Below are positions 42,570 through 51,439 of a stretch of 64,000 nt of DNA, one piece after another. A program made the translations under genes and the position numbers. The DNA comes from Dysosmobacter sp. Marseille-Q4140 (GTDB lineage: Bacteria; Bacillota; Clostridia; Oscillospirales; Oscillospiraceae), in NCBI GenBank assembly GCA_018228705.1, contig CP073694.1, positions 682,001 through 746,000 on the forward strand, read 5' to 3'. Position 1 is the stretch's first letter; the number at the start of each line of letters is the position of its first letter. The notes below the pieces were generated by a model. It was not told where the DNA came from, made no database searches, and worked only from the letters and a program-made list of their open reading frames with translations.

Positions 42570-44189
42570 TCAGGCCTTCTCCGCCGGGGCATGGGAGGAA
42601 AAGGGATGCGGCGGCGAGTACTTCTTTCGCAGAGCAACCTTGTCGATCTTTCCCGTGGGATTCCGCGGGACCTCTCCGAAAAAGAACCGGCCGGGCCGCT
42701 GATAGCGGGGCAGGCGGGCGCAGAATTCCCGCATCTCCTCCTCTGAGCAGGTACTGCCGGGTTTGAGCTGGATCTGCGCCGCCACCGCCTCGCCCAGCCG
42801 GCAGTCGCACAGGCCGAATACCGCAACATCCTCCACCGCCTCATGGGTCCGGATGAAATCCTCGATCTGGACGGGATAGATGTTTTCGCCGCCGGAGATG
42901 ATGATGTCCTTCATCCGGCCGACGATGTAGTAAAAGCCGTCCCCGTCGGTCCTGGCCAGATCCCCGGTGTGCAGCCAGCCGCCCTCCAGCGCTGCGGCCG
43001 TGGTATCCGGATCCCGGTAATAGCAGCGCATCATATGGTCGCTGCGCAGCAGCAGCTGGCCGATCTCCCCGGCGGGCACATCCGCTCCGCGGGGGTCCAC
43101 AATCCTCGCCTCCCAGCCGGAAGTGGGAACACCCACGGAACCCAGCTTGTCCATCCGGTCCGCGCTGAGGTTGAGGCAGCCCGGACCGCCCGCCTCCGTC
43201 AGTCCGTAGCTGACCTCGCAGTCCAGCTGCGGGAAGGCCGCCTGGATCCGCCGGACCACGGAGGGAGGGATGGGCTGGGCGCCCATATGGAGCATCCGCC
43301 AGGCCGCCAGGTCATAGCGGCCCGGATCCAAAGTACCGCTGTCCAGGGAGAACAGGATATCCTGGACCCACGGCAGCAGCAAAAAGGCGATGGTCACGCC
43401 CTCCCGCCACATGGTCTCAAAGAAGGGCTCCACCCGGAAGCCCATCAGCAGGACGCCTTTGGCTCCCATCAGCAAATTCCCTGTCCAATGGAGCTTTGCG
43501 CCCACATGATACAGCGGCGGGATACAGATAAACACATCTCCGTGGGTCTGGTGGTGGTTGCCGTGCTCCATCAGGCAGGCGCCCTCCAGCGTCCGGTGGG
43601 TATACACCACCGCCTTGGGCGCGCCGGTGGTGCCGGAGGAGAAATAGATGGCGGCGTCCTGCTCCGGCGCAGGCACCTGCGCGGGCTCTGTCTCATCCGC
43701 CCGGGAAATGCACGCCTCCCAGGTCTGTGCATAGGCTGGACACCGGTCCGCCTCTCCCAAATAAATAAAGGAGCGAACGCCGGTCAGCGCAGGCAGAGCT
43801 GCGGTGACTGCCGGCTCGCTGTAAGTGCCGAAGACCAGCGCCTCCGCCTCCACAAAAGCCGCGTTCCGCACGATGTCCGCACTTGTATACCGGAAGTTCA
43901 GCGGCACCGCCACAGCCCCGGCTTTCAAAATCCCGAAATACAGCGGCAGCCACTCCAGACAATTCATCAGCAGGATCGCCACCTTGCTTCCGGGGCCGAG
44001 CCCCTGGGCGCGGTAATAATTGGCCACCTGGTTTGCGATCCCGTTGAATTGCGACCAGGTGACGCAGCGCCGCGCCGCACGGTAAGCCGCTTCGTCAAAC
44101 GGCACCACCGCCCCTGTCTCCACGGCTACCAGGGCCTCCTGGTCCGGGTAGAGGCGCGCGTTGTTTTTCAAAAGTTCGGTCACCAGCAT
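42570..44189 (-). CDS. Acyl-CoA ligase (AMP-forming, CaiC-like)
   Basis: 539 residues from the ATG at 44187-44189 with AAGGGGGAAC upstream. The AMP-binding P-loop is YFSSGTTGAPKAVVYTH. YGLTEAGGPG is the A5 motif, GWLHTGDLARTDGDGFYYIV the A7-A8 region, and NPTGKIDKVAL carries the catalytic lysine. It resembles CaiC/FadD-type ligases for small or unusual acids. Transcribed from a sigma-54-type promoter divergently from the crotonase, with shared activator sites between. Confidence 0.9.
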   Translation of the reverse strand: MLVTELLKNNARLYPDQEALVAVETGAVVPFDEAAYRAARRCVTWSQFNGIANQVANYYRAQGLGPGSKVAILLMNCLEWLPLYFGILKAGAVAVPLNFRYTSADIVRNAAFVEAEALVFGTYSEPAVTAALPALTGVRSFIYLGEADRCPAYAQTWEACISRADETEPAQVPAPEQDAAIYFSSGTTGAPKAVVYTHRTLEGACLMEHGNHHQTHGDVFICIPPLYHVGAKLHWTGNLLMGAKGVLLMGFRVEPFFETMWREGVTIAFLLLPWVQDILFSLDSGTLDPGRYDLAAWRMLHMGAQPIPPSVVRRIQAAFPQLDCEVSYGLTEAGGPGCLNLSADRMDKLGSVGVPTSGWEARIVDPRGADVPAGEIGQLLLRSDHMMRCYYRDPDTTAAALEGGWLHTGDLARTDGDGFYYIVGRMKDIIISGGENIYPVQIEDFIRTHEAVEDVAVFGLCDCRLGEAVAAQIQLKPGSTCSEEEMREFCARLPRYQRPGRFFFGEVPRNPTGKIDKVALRKKYSPPHPFSSHAPAEKA

Positions 44190-44212
44190 GGATGTTCCCC
44201 CTTTGACAGTTC

Positions 44213-44229
44213 GGTGCCGGAATGGCACC
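44213..44229 (-). other. Leader stem-loop before the ligase
   Basis: GGTGCC-ATTCC-GGCACC inverted repeat lies between the sigma-54-type promoter and the ligase start. It could form a small mRNA hairpin or serve as a protein site. Confidence 0.4.
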
Positions 44230-44240
44230 TTCTAATTGTC

Positions 44241-44257
44241 AAGCAAAAAACATACCA
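44241..44257 (-). promoter_or_regulatory. Sigma-54 promoter of the ligase-MBL unit
   Basis: Minus strand TGGTATGTTTTTTGCTT: GG, exactly ten bases, then GC, as required for -24/-12 promoters (consensus TGGCAC-N5-TTGCWT). About 52 bp upstream of the ligase start. Confidence 0.7.
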
Positions 44258-44356
44258 TTTCCGCCTCAGACCCACGGCTTCCCTCTCCGCGCCTGCTGCT
44301 TAACCGGCGGAGTGCATCTGCCATGTGACCTCTTCATGATACAAAATCCGTGTCTC

Positions 44357-44400
44357 GATACAAAGTGTGTCACAGTCTGCGTCTTTGCGACACACTTTGT
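44357..44400. promoter_or_regulatory. Predicted enhancer-binding-protein sites (UAS)
   Basis: ACAAAGTGTGTC (44360-44371) and its perfect inverse GACACACTTTGT (44389-44400) lie between the two divergent sigma-54 promoters. GATACAAAGTGTGTCACA (44357-44374) matches 16 of 18 bases at 50061-50078 near the third sigma-54 promoter. A further TCGACACATTCGA occurs at about 44417. Position, symmetry and repetition fit upstream activating sites. Confidence 0.7.
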
Positions 44401-44558
44401 TCCCGATTTTTCGACACATTCGACCATATTTTTTCCAGTTTTTCCAAGGACCCTTGTGCAAAATAATTTTTTTCTCTCTCCCAATCCTTCTCTCAGCGGT
44501 GTTTGCCGGACTTCCGCCCCTCCAGACACCCCTTCCAAAAGCGCTGACGGGGACAGAT

Positions 44559-44574
44559 TGGTATTATTTTTGCT
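44559..44574 (+). promoter_or_regulatory. Sigma-54 promoter of the crotonase-CoA transferase-permease unit
   Basis: TGGTATTATTTTTGCT with GG at 44560-44561 and GC at 44572-44573, ten bases apart, 58 bp upstream of the crotonase start. Confidence 0.7.
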
Positions 44575-44631
44575 ACAATAATCGGCAAACAGCTTTGTTA
44601 AAAAAACATCAAAGCAGAAAGGACGAGTAAG

Positions 44632-45414
44632 ATGGAATACCAGGACATCATTTTTGAGGTCAAAGAGGGTTACGCCATTCTGACCTTCAACAAGCCGGAG
44701 AAGCTCAACGCGCTGAGCAGCCGCATGAAGGAGGAACTGGAGGACGTCATCCATGTGATGGAGACCGACAGCTCTCTCCGCGGCCTGATCGTCACCGGCT
44801 CCGGGCGCGCCTTCATGGCGGGCACTGACCTGTCTGAGCTGACCACCGACCGCACCGGCGCCGAGACCAAGCAGATGTCTCTCCACGGTCAGGAGCTGAT
44901 GAACAAACTGGAGGCTCTGCCCAAGCCTGTCATCGCGGCTGTCAACGGCTACGCGCTGGGCGGCGGCACGGAGCTGGCCCTGGCCTGCGATCTGCGAGTG
45001 GCCGGTGAGAAGGCCGTTTTCGGCGTTCCTGAGAGCGATCTGGGCGTGGCCCCCTGCTACGGCGGCACCCAGCGCCTGGCCCGGCTGTGCGGCCCCTCTG
45101 TCGCCAAGGACCTGCTGTTCACCGCCCGGAAGGTCCGGGCCGACGAAGCCTACCGCATTGGGCTGGCTGACCGGCTGGTTCCCCAGGAGTCTTTGATGGA
45201 GGAGACCGAAAACCTGATGAAGAGCATCATTAAAAACGGTCCCGTGGCCATCGCCGCCTGCAAGTCTCTGGTGGATCAGGGACTGGACATGAGCTTCGCC
45301 GCAGGCCTGCGGTACGAGGCTGAGCTCAATGGGATGCTGGCCGACACAGAGGATGCCAAGGAGGGCCTGAAGTCCTTCTTCGAGAAGCGTCCCCCGGTGT
45401 TCCAGGGCAAATAA
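44632..45414 (+). CDS. Enoyl-CoA hydratase (crotonase family, CaiD-like)
   Basis: 260 residues with GAAAGGACG upstream. The oxyanion-hole segment GRAFMAGTDLSEL and the active region GYALGGGTELALACDLRVAG are present. PESDLGVAPCYGGTQRLARL carries the first catalytic-position Glu (ESDLG); a Pro-Cys replaces the residues usually around the second (GxxPGxGGTxRL reads GVAPCYGGTQRL), so dehydration stereochemistry may differ. Such enzymes dehydrate 3-hydroxyacyl-CoA or racemise carnityl-CoA. Confidence 0.9.
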   Translation: MEYQDIIFEVKEGYAILTFNKPEKLNALSSRMKEELEDVIHVMETDSSLRGLIVTGSGRAFMAGTDLSELTTDRTGAETKQMSLHGQELMNKLEALPKPVIAAVNGYALGGGTELALACDLRVAGEKAVFGVPESDLGVAPCYGGTQRLARLCGPSVAKDLLFTARKVRADEAYRIGLADRLVPQESLMEETENLMKSIIKNGPVAIAACKSLVDQGLDMSFAAGLRYEAELNGMLADTEDAKEGLKSFFEKRPPVFQGK

Positions 45415-45457
45415 TCACACCGATCATTTCTCTCATTATTTTAAGGAGGTAATCCCA

Positions 45458-46669
45458 ATGACCAATACTCCCCTGAAAGGTATCCGCGTGGTGGACTTCA
45501 CCGTGGCGGGCGCCGGTCCCGCCGCCGGCAAGATGCTGGCCGACTGGGGCGCCGATGTCATCAAGATCGAGCCCCTGGACGGCGAGAACGGCCGCTTCAC
45601 CGGCCTGACCTTGGGCATGCGTGCCGACGAGGAGCAGAATCCCCATGAGGAGCTCAAGGACGGCAACAAGCGCGGCATTCCCCTGAACCTGAAGGATCCC
45701 CGCGGCATGGAGGTCATGGACAAGCTGCTGGCCACCGCCAACATCTTCATCTCCAACTACCGCCTCAAGGCGCTGACCAAGCTGGGCCTGGACTACGAGG
45801 CCATGTCCGCCCGCCATCCCCACATCATCTGGGGCATCCTGACCGGCTTCGGCACCGAGGGTCCCGTAGCCAATAATCCCGGCTTCGACACCGTGGCCTT
45901 CTGGGCTCGCTCCGGCGCCATGATCGATCTGTGCGAAAACGGCGCCGTTCCTCTGACGCCTCCCTTCGCCCTGGGCGACTTCGGCACCGCCGGCACCCTG
46001 GCCGGTGCCTGCGCCGCCTGCCTGCTGCAGCAAGCCAAGACCGGCAAGGGCGAAAAGGTGATGGTCTCCCTGTACGGCCAGGCCATCTGGGACAACGCCG
46101 CCATCATGCAGGCCGAATATCACGGCAACCACTGGCCCAAGACCCGGCTGGATCCCGACAGCCCCCTGCGCAACACCTACCAGTGCAAGGACGGCACCTG
46201 GATGATGATTTCCGTGCCGAACTATGAGAGATACTACGCCTCCTTCTGCAAGGTGGTGGGCCGTGAGGACCTGGTGAACGATGAGCGCTTCAACACAGAG
46301 GTCAACATGCGCAGCCATAAGGCCGAGCTTATGGAAATTTTGGACCCCATTTTCCTGACCAAGGACTACGCCGAGTGGGATGCCCTTCTGACCGAAGGCG
46401 ACATCGCCCATGACCGCATCAACCATATCCGCGACACCATCCGCGATGAGCAGGCCCTGGCCAACAACTACGTCTACGAGTATGAAAACCGGGACGGCAC
46501 CAAGGATCTGATTGTCTCCACCCCCGTCAAATTCGGTCAGCCGGATCAGATCGCTCACCGCAACGCCCCCCTGCTGGGCGAGCACTCCGTGGAACTGATG
46601 CACGAGCTGGGCTACAGCGACGACGTAATCGCCGCCTGGGCGGCGGAGGGCGTCGTCCGTACCCGCTGA
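45458..46669 (+). CDS. Type III CoA-transferase (CaiB/BaiF family)
   Basis: 403 residues with AAGGAGG upstream. GIRVVDFTVAGAGPAAGKML and ADWGADVIKIEPLDGENGR form the N-terminal CoA-binding Rossmann part. NLKDPRGMEVMDKLL and ADIFISNYR-like segments follow (catalytic Asp region GFDTVAFWARSGAM). Type III transferases exchange CoA between an acyl-CoA product and the incoming acid, sparing ATP. Middle gene of the crotonase-transferase-permease unit. Confidence 0.92.
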   Translation: MTNTPLKGIRVVDFTVAGAGPAAGKMLADWGADVIKIEPLDGENGRFTGLTLGMRADEEQNPHEELKDGNKRGIPLNLKDPRGMEVMDKLLATANIFISNYRLKALTKLGLDYEAMSARHPHIIWGILTGFGTEGPVANNPGFDTVAFWARSGAMIDLCENGAVPLTPPFALGDFGTAGTLAGACAACLLQQAKTGKGEKVMVSLYGQAIWDNAAIMQAEYHGNHWPKTRLDPDSPLRNTYQCKDGTWMMISVPNYERYYASFCKVVGREDLVNDERFNTEVNMRSHKAELMEILDPIFLTKDYAEWDALLTEGDIAHDRINHIRDTIRDEQALANNYVYEYENRDGTKDLIVSTPVKFGQPDQIAHRNAPLLGEHSVELMHELGYSDDVIAAWAAEGVVRTR

Positions 46670-46745
46670 GCCGCGTCTATTTCTGCGGTCCCCCCTCCAT
46701 TTTGGATTTCTTCCATCGTGGAACAACAGAGAAAGAAGGGTGTTT

Positions 46746-48062
46746 ATGGAAATCGTAAGTATTATCGGTATGATCGCAGCACTGGCACTGCTGTCCTTCC
46801 TGGTCATGAAGGGCGTGAACATCTTCATCGCCGCCATCGCAAGCTCCCTGCTGGTGGCTATCACCGGCCAGATCGGCCTGTACGACGCTCTGCAGACAGA
46901 CTACATGAGCGGCTTCACCGGCTTCTTCGGCAGCAACTTCCTGATCTTTGTGGCCGGCGCCCTGATGGGCCAGGTCTATGAAAAGACCAACGGCGCCAAG
47001 GCCATCGCCCGCCTGATCATCAGAGGTCTGGGCAAGGGCGCGGCCATCATCGCCGTACCTCTGGCCATCGGTATCCTGACTTACGGCGGCATTGCCGGCT
47101 TCGTGGTGTGCTTTGCCGTGTTCCCCATCGCGCTGGAGATCTACCGTGAGGCAGACATCCCCCGCCGCTTTATCCCCGGCGTCATCGTGTTCGCCTGCTG
47201 CACCTTCTCCGCCATCGGCCCCGGCAACCCCCAGGTCGGCAACGTGGTGCTGCAAAACGCCCTGGGCACCTCTCTGATGGCCGGCGCCACCGTGGGCTTC
47301 ATCTGCACCGCCGTCACCCTGGTGGTGGGCGTTGTGATGCTGAAGGTCATGGTCAAGCACGCCTGGGCCAACGGCGAGCACTTTGTAGCCAAGGACACCG
47401 ACAAGTTTGACGACGCTGCCGTCTGCCCCAACGGCTGGGTGGCCCTGATCCCCCTGGCCCTCTCCCTGATCCTCATCAACATCAAGATCGACGGCACCGC
47501 CATCTGCCCCACCGCCTTCGGCGTGTGCATCGGCGCCGCCCTGGCCTACATCATGCTCCACAAATACAAGACCCCCGACGCCAAGCCTCTGGACCTGATG
47601 GGCAACGGCATCAAGAACGCCGTCTCCGCCGCCGCCAATACCTCCGCCGTGGTTGGCTTTGGCTCCGTGGTCAAGGCTGCCGTCGGCTTCCCGGTCCTGT
47701 GCAACGCCATTGAGAACATCCCCGGCCCCCCGCTGGTGGCTGTGGCTCTGGCCACGACCATCATCGCCGGCATCTGCGGTTCCGGCTCCGGCGGCCTGGG
47801 CATCGCGGCCCCCATCCTCAAGCCCATCTTCGTGGACGGCATGGGCATCAACGTCAACGTCCTGCACCGCATGATGATGATTGCCTCCTCCGGCCTGGAC
47901 TCCATGCCCCACAACGGCTTCGTGGTCACCGTCATCAACGGCGTCTGCGGCGAGACCCACAAGGACGCCTACATGCCCGTGTTCTGGCTGACCGTGGTCA
48001 CTCCGCTGATCGCCACGGCCGTCGGCGTGGTCCTCTTCACGCTGTTCCCCAACCTGCCGTAA
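46746..48062 (+). CDS. GntP family organic-acid permease
   Basis: 438 residues from the ATG at 46746 (AAGAAGGG ribosome site upstream; a GTG two codons earlier is possible). Twelve or so membrane helices, with GntP hallmarks ALLSFLVMKGVNIFIAAIAS, TYGGIAGFVVCFAVFPIALE, and ICGSGSGGLGIAAPILKPIF then MIASSGLDSMPHNGFVV. The family carries gluconate and short hydroxy acids such as 3-hydroxybutyrate with protons. It is the expected importer for the acyl-CoA pathway encoded around it. Confidence 0.9.
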   Translation: MEIVSIIGMIAALALLSFLVMKGVNIFIAAIASSLLVAITGQIGLYDALQTDYMSGFTGFFGSNFLIFVAGALMGQVYEKTNGAKAIARLIIRGLGKGAAIIAVPLAIGILTYGGIAGFVVCFAVFPIALEIYREADIPRRFIPGVIVFACCTFSAIGPGNPQVGNVVLQNALGTSLMAGATVGFICTAVTLVVGVVMLKVMVKHAWANGEHFVAKDTDKFDDAAVCPNGWVALIPLALSLILINIKIDGTAICPTAFGVCIGAALAYIMLHKYKTPDAKPLDLMGNGIKNAVSAAANTSAVVGFGSVVKAAVGFPVLCNAIENIPGPPLVAVALATTIIAGICGSGSGGLGIAAPILKPIFVDGMGINVNVLHRMMMIASSGLDSMPHNGFVVTVINGVCGETHKDAYMPVFWLTVVTPLIATAVGVVLFTLFPNLP

Positions 48063-48077
48063 CACCTCCCCATGCAA

Positions 48078-48112
48078 ACAGGGAAGAGAGCTGTCAGGCG
48101 GCAGCTCTCTTC
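48078..48112. terminator. Convergent stem-loop
   Basis: GGGAAGAGAGCTG..CAGCTCTCTTCCC forms a 13-bp stem between the convergent permease and regulator genes. The T tract is weak on both sides. Confidence 0.6.
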
Positions 48113-48118
48113 CCTCAC

Positions 48119-50002
48119 TCACAATTCGATTTGAAATTCTTCCAGCTTGCGGTAGAAGGTCTTGCGGGAGATCCCCAGCGCGGCGGCGGCCATGGTCCGG
48201 TTGTATCGGTTCTCCTCCAGCGCCCGCAGGATATCCTCCCGGGTGACGTGCCGGCCCTGGGTCGCCCTTGCAGGCGGCGGAGAGGCCGCCGTCACGGCGG
48301 TCCTGCCTGTACCCACAAAGTCCAGGCACAGCTCCAGATCCTGAGGCGTGATGACCTGGCTGGGAACCAGCTGGACCACCCGCTCCATGACGTTTTGCAG
48401 CTCCCGGACATTGCCGTGCCAGGGCAGCCGCAGCATCAGCTCCTTGGCCTCCTCTGAAAGGACCTTTCGGGTTCCCATCTGGAGGCGGGCGGTGATGGCG
48501 TCAATGAAGTGCTCCGCCAGCAGGATGATGTCTCCGCCCCGGTCCCGCAGCGGCGGCAGCTGGAGATTGAGCGTACACAGCCGGAAATACAGATCCGGCC
48601 GGAAGGTCCGCTTTTCCACCATGGTATGGAGATCGGCGTTGGTGGCGGAGATGATCTTCACATCCACGCTGCGGACAATACTGCTGCCGATCCGCATGAA
48701 ATTCTTCTGCTCGATGACCCGCAGAAGCATCACCTGCAGATCCAGCGGCATGTCGCCGATCTCATCGAGAAAGATGGTCCCCGTGTCAGCCAGCTCGAAT
48801 TTTCCCAGGTTTCCGGTCTTTTTCGCCCCGGTGTAGGCTCCGCCGTCGTAGCCGAACAGCTCGCTGGCCAGCAGATCCCGGGGATAGGCGGCGCAGTTGA
48901 GCACGATAAAGGGGCTGTCCCTGCGCTGGCTGGCATTATGGATGGCCTGGGCGAACACGTCCTTACCCACGCCGCTCTCGCCGGTGATCATCACATTGCT
49001 GTCGCTGTGGGCAATGGATTTGGCCCGTGCGATGCACCGCTGCATGGCAAAGCTGTTCCCCAGGATGTTGGAAAACGAGTACACGGCGTTATTGCCAATA
49101 TGCCGCGCCACGTGGCTGGACAGCTCCCGGGGAGACGACAGGAAAAACCGCACGCCTCCAAGTCCCAGATGCCGCTGCTGATACGCCACCGTGGACACCA
49201 GGTAAGTATTCTGCTTGCCATGGATGGTCAGGGGAATCAGCTGATCCTCCACCGTCCGCTTGTTCCGGATGATGTCCCAGAACTCCTGATTCTGCGGCAG
49301 CGGATCGAACAGGGTCTCCGCCTTCTTGAAGTAGAGATTCTCATAGGGGATCCCCAGGATGCGGAAAACCTGCTCGTTGTGGTAGAGAATATGGGGATTT
49401 CCCGTAACCACATTGATGTCAATGTTGATCAGGCCCTTGGGCTCCTGAAAATACAGCGCATAGAGTTCACTGGCCATGAACATGTGCAGTTCAATGTCAT
49501 TGGCAAGGGCGGTACAGATCAGCTTCCGCTCCGCCACAGGTTCCTCTACCGGAGAGATGGCCGCGATACCGCCCAGCAGTTCATAATCAGCGGAGTTTTC
49601 ACTCCTCTCCAGCAGCAGCGGTTCAAAAAAAATCGAGGCGCTCCGCAGCAGCGGGCTCTCGTTTTCCTCTCCCGCCGAAAGAAGCGGACATCTCTGCTCC
49701 AGTCCCAGGGATATGGCGTTCCTGCCAAAGGACGCCCTGTCCCAGCAGCTGCGCACACAGATCCCTCTTTCCCGGCACCACTCCAGATAACCGGCAGGTC
49801 CATACAGCTTCAAAAGGCAGCCGTGCTGATCAAACAGCGCAAAGCCCCAGCTCTTGATCTCCTGCTCCGCGCAGGCCTTTGTCAGGACCCGGTTGGCATA
49901 GGCATAGATCTTGACGGACTCCGCCTTTATCTCTTTAAACTCCGCTTCCGGCACCAGCTTGGGTGCTGTGAACTGCTCTGTACCGGCTTGTTTATTCGGC
50001 AT
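48119..50002 (-). CDS. Sigma-54-dependent enhancer-binding activator (AcoR-like)
   Basis: 627 residues from the ATG at 50000-50002 with GGAGGATC upstream. Residues about 45-185 look like a GAF sensor and 190-290 like a PAS domain (NVVTGNPHILYHNEQVFRIL). The AAA+ domain has Walker A GESGVGKD (341-348), the sigma-54 contact loop GAYTGA (388-393, a Tyr variant of GAFTGA) and TIFLDEIGDMPL. A Fis-type HTH ends the protein (NRTMAAAALGISRKTFYRKL). It should sense a pathway compound and activate the three -24/-12 promoters nearby. Confidence 0.93.
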   Translation of the reverse strand: MPNKQAGTEQFTAPKLVPEAEFKEIKAESVKIYAYANRVLTKACAEQEIKSWGFALFDQHGCLLKLYGPAGYLEWCRERGICVRSCWDRASFGRNAISLGLEQRCPLLSAGEENESPLLRSASIFFEPLLLERSENSADYELLGGIAAISPVEEPVAERKLICTALANDIELHMFMASELYALYFQEPKGLINIDINVVTGNPHILYHNEQVFRILGIPYENLYFKKAETLFDPLPQNQEFWDIIRNKRTVEDQLIPLTIHGKQNTYLVSTVAYQQRHLGLGGVRFFLSSPRELSSHVARHIGNNAVYSFSNILGNSFAMQRCIARAKSIAHSDSNVMITGESGVGKDVFAQAIHNASQRRDSPFIVLNCAAYPRDLLASELFGYDGGAYTGAKKTGNLGKFELADTGTIFLDEIGDMPLDLQVMLLRVIEQKNFMRIGSSIVRSVDVKIISATNADLHTMVEKRTFRPDLYFRLCTLNLQLPPLRDRGGDIILLAEHFIDAITARLQMGTRKVLSEEAKELMLRLPWHGNVRELQNVMERVVQLVPSQVITPQDLELCLDFVGTGRTAVTAASPPPARATQGRHVTREDILRALEENRYNRTMAAAALGISRKTFYRKLEEFQIEL

Positions 50003-50059
50003 ATGATCCTCCACGGAATATGCCTCCTCTCCACGATCTGGGCCATGGTTACACCCGAA

Positions 50060-50078
50060 TGATACAAATTGTATCACA
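50060..50078. promoter_or_regulatory. Predicted activator site upstream of acyl-CoA dehydrogenase
   Basis: TGATACAA-A-TTGTATCA is a near-perfect palindrome about 95 bp upstream of the sigma-54 promoter at 50173. It shares GATACAAA(T/G)TGT(A/G)TCACA with 44357-44374. GTGTCAC and GTGTCA elements continue downstream to about 50110. Confidence 0.7.
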
Positions 50079-50172
50079 CTTGGTGTCACCGTGCAACGAA
50101 AACGTGTCAGGGAGCGCTGCCAAGCACAGGCGGCACAGGCATCTCGCATCAAATTTACTCACAGAAAGATTT

Positions 50173-50189
50173 CGGCACAATAATTGCTT
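50173..50189 (+). promoter_or_regulatory. Sigma-54 promoter of acd-etfBA
   Basis: CGGCACAATAATTGCTT: an almost exact -24/-12 element (TGGCAC-N5-TTGCTT) with GG and GC ten bases apart, 56 bp before the dehydrogenase start. Confidence 0.8.
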
Positions 50190-50244
50190 ATCTAATTGTT
50201 GTTGATTGCCCCCCGCAACTCGACCTTAAGGAAAGGATGATACA

Positions 50245-51423
50245 ATGGATTTCAATTTGACGAAAGAGCAGGAGCTCCTCCGCAAAATGGCCGCGCAGTT
50301 CGCCGCGCAGTACTGCGAACCGGAGGCCGCGGAGTTGGATGAAACGCACGAGTTCCTCCACGACACCTGGAAGAAAATGGCCGAGGTGGGCCTTCTGCGG
50401 GTCAACCACGGTGAACAATACGGCGGCACCGGCCACGACGCCATCGGCGAGATGATCGTCATTGAGGAGCTGTCCAAGGCCAGCCTCACTCACGGCGCCA
50501 CTTATGCCCTGCTGGCCAACGGCTTCCCCGCTTTCATTGAGAAGTTCGGCACCGAGGAGCAGAAGATGGAGTTCATCCCCCAGGTGCTCAACGACGGCGT
50601 GATCGGCAGCTTCTGCCTGACGGAGCCGGACGCAGGCTCCGACGCCACTGGCATCCACACCACCTCCGTCCGGGACGGCGACGACTACATCCTCAACGGG
50701 ACCAAGTGCTTCATCACCGCCGGAAACATCGCCAAATACCACCTGGTGGTTGCCATTGCCGACACCAAGGCCGGCGAGCGGGGCTTCAACGGCTTTATCG
50801 TGGACGCCGACGCCCCCGGCGTCAGCGTGGGCAAGATCGAAAACAAGATGGGCCTGCGGGGCCTGCCCACCACGGAGCTGATCTTCGAGGACGTCCGCGT
50901 TCCCGCCAGCCGGATGCTGGGCGGCCCGGCCGGCTGCGGCAAGATGATGAAGTTTGCCCTGGGCACTCTGGACGCGGCCCGCATCGGCACCGGCGCCCAG
51001 GCGCTGGGTGTGGCCACCGCCGCCTTCCAGCGGGCGCTGACCTACTCCGGTGAGCGCAAGCAGTTCGGCAAGCCCATCAACGCCAACCAAGGCCTCGCCT
51101 GGGAACTGGCGGAGATGGCCACCAAGCTGGATATGTCCCGTCTGCTGGTCTATCGGGCCGCCTGGATGGAGCAGCAGGGGCTGCCCTTCAGCAAGGAGGC
51201 CTCCATGGCCAAGCTCTACGCCACCAAGTTTGGCCGCGAGGTGGTCAACTCCGCCCTGCAGATCCACGGCGGCTACGGCTACATGCACGACTATCCCCTG
51301 GAGCGGATGTACCGGGATATCAAGATCACCGAGATCTACGAGGGCTCCTCTGAGATCCAGAAGGTGGTCATTGCCAACCACCTGATCCCCCGTCCCCCCA
51401 AGAAAACGGAGAAGAAGAAATAA
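50245..51423 (+). CDS. Acyl-CoA dehydrogenase
   Basis: 392 residues with AAAGGAT upstream. FAD/substrate motifs: GSFCLTEPDAGSDATGIHTT, FITAGNIAKYHLVVAIADT, and QIHGGYGYMHDYPLERMYRD then ITEIYEGSSEIQKVV, where the Glu of YEGSSE is the catalytic base position. In this context, with EtfBA next door and a crotonase nearby, it probably reduces an enoyl-CoA made by dehydration, as CaiA or butyryl-CoA dehydrogenase do. Direction cannot be read from sequence. Confidence 0.93.
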   Translation: MDFNLTKEQELLRKMAAQFAAQYCEPEAAELDETHEFLHDTWKKMAEVGLLRVNHGEQYGGTGHDAIGEMIVIEELSKASLTHGATYALLANGFPAFIEKFGTEEQKMEFIPQVLNDGVIGSFCLTEPDAGSDATGIHTTSVRDGDDYILNGTKCFITAGNIAKYHLVVAIADTKAGERGFNGFIVDADAPGVSVGKIENKMGLRGLPTTELIFEDVRVPASRMLGGPAGCGKMMKFALGTLDAARIGTGAQALGVATAAFQRALTYSGERKQFGKPINANQGLAWELAEMATKLDMSRLLVYRAAWMEQQGLPFSKEASMAKLYATKFGREVVNSALQIHGGYGYMHDYPLERMYRDIKITEIYEGSSEIQKVVIANHLIPRPPKKTEKKK

Positions 51424-51439
51424 GGAGGTATCAGACAAA

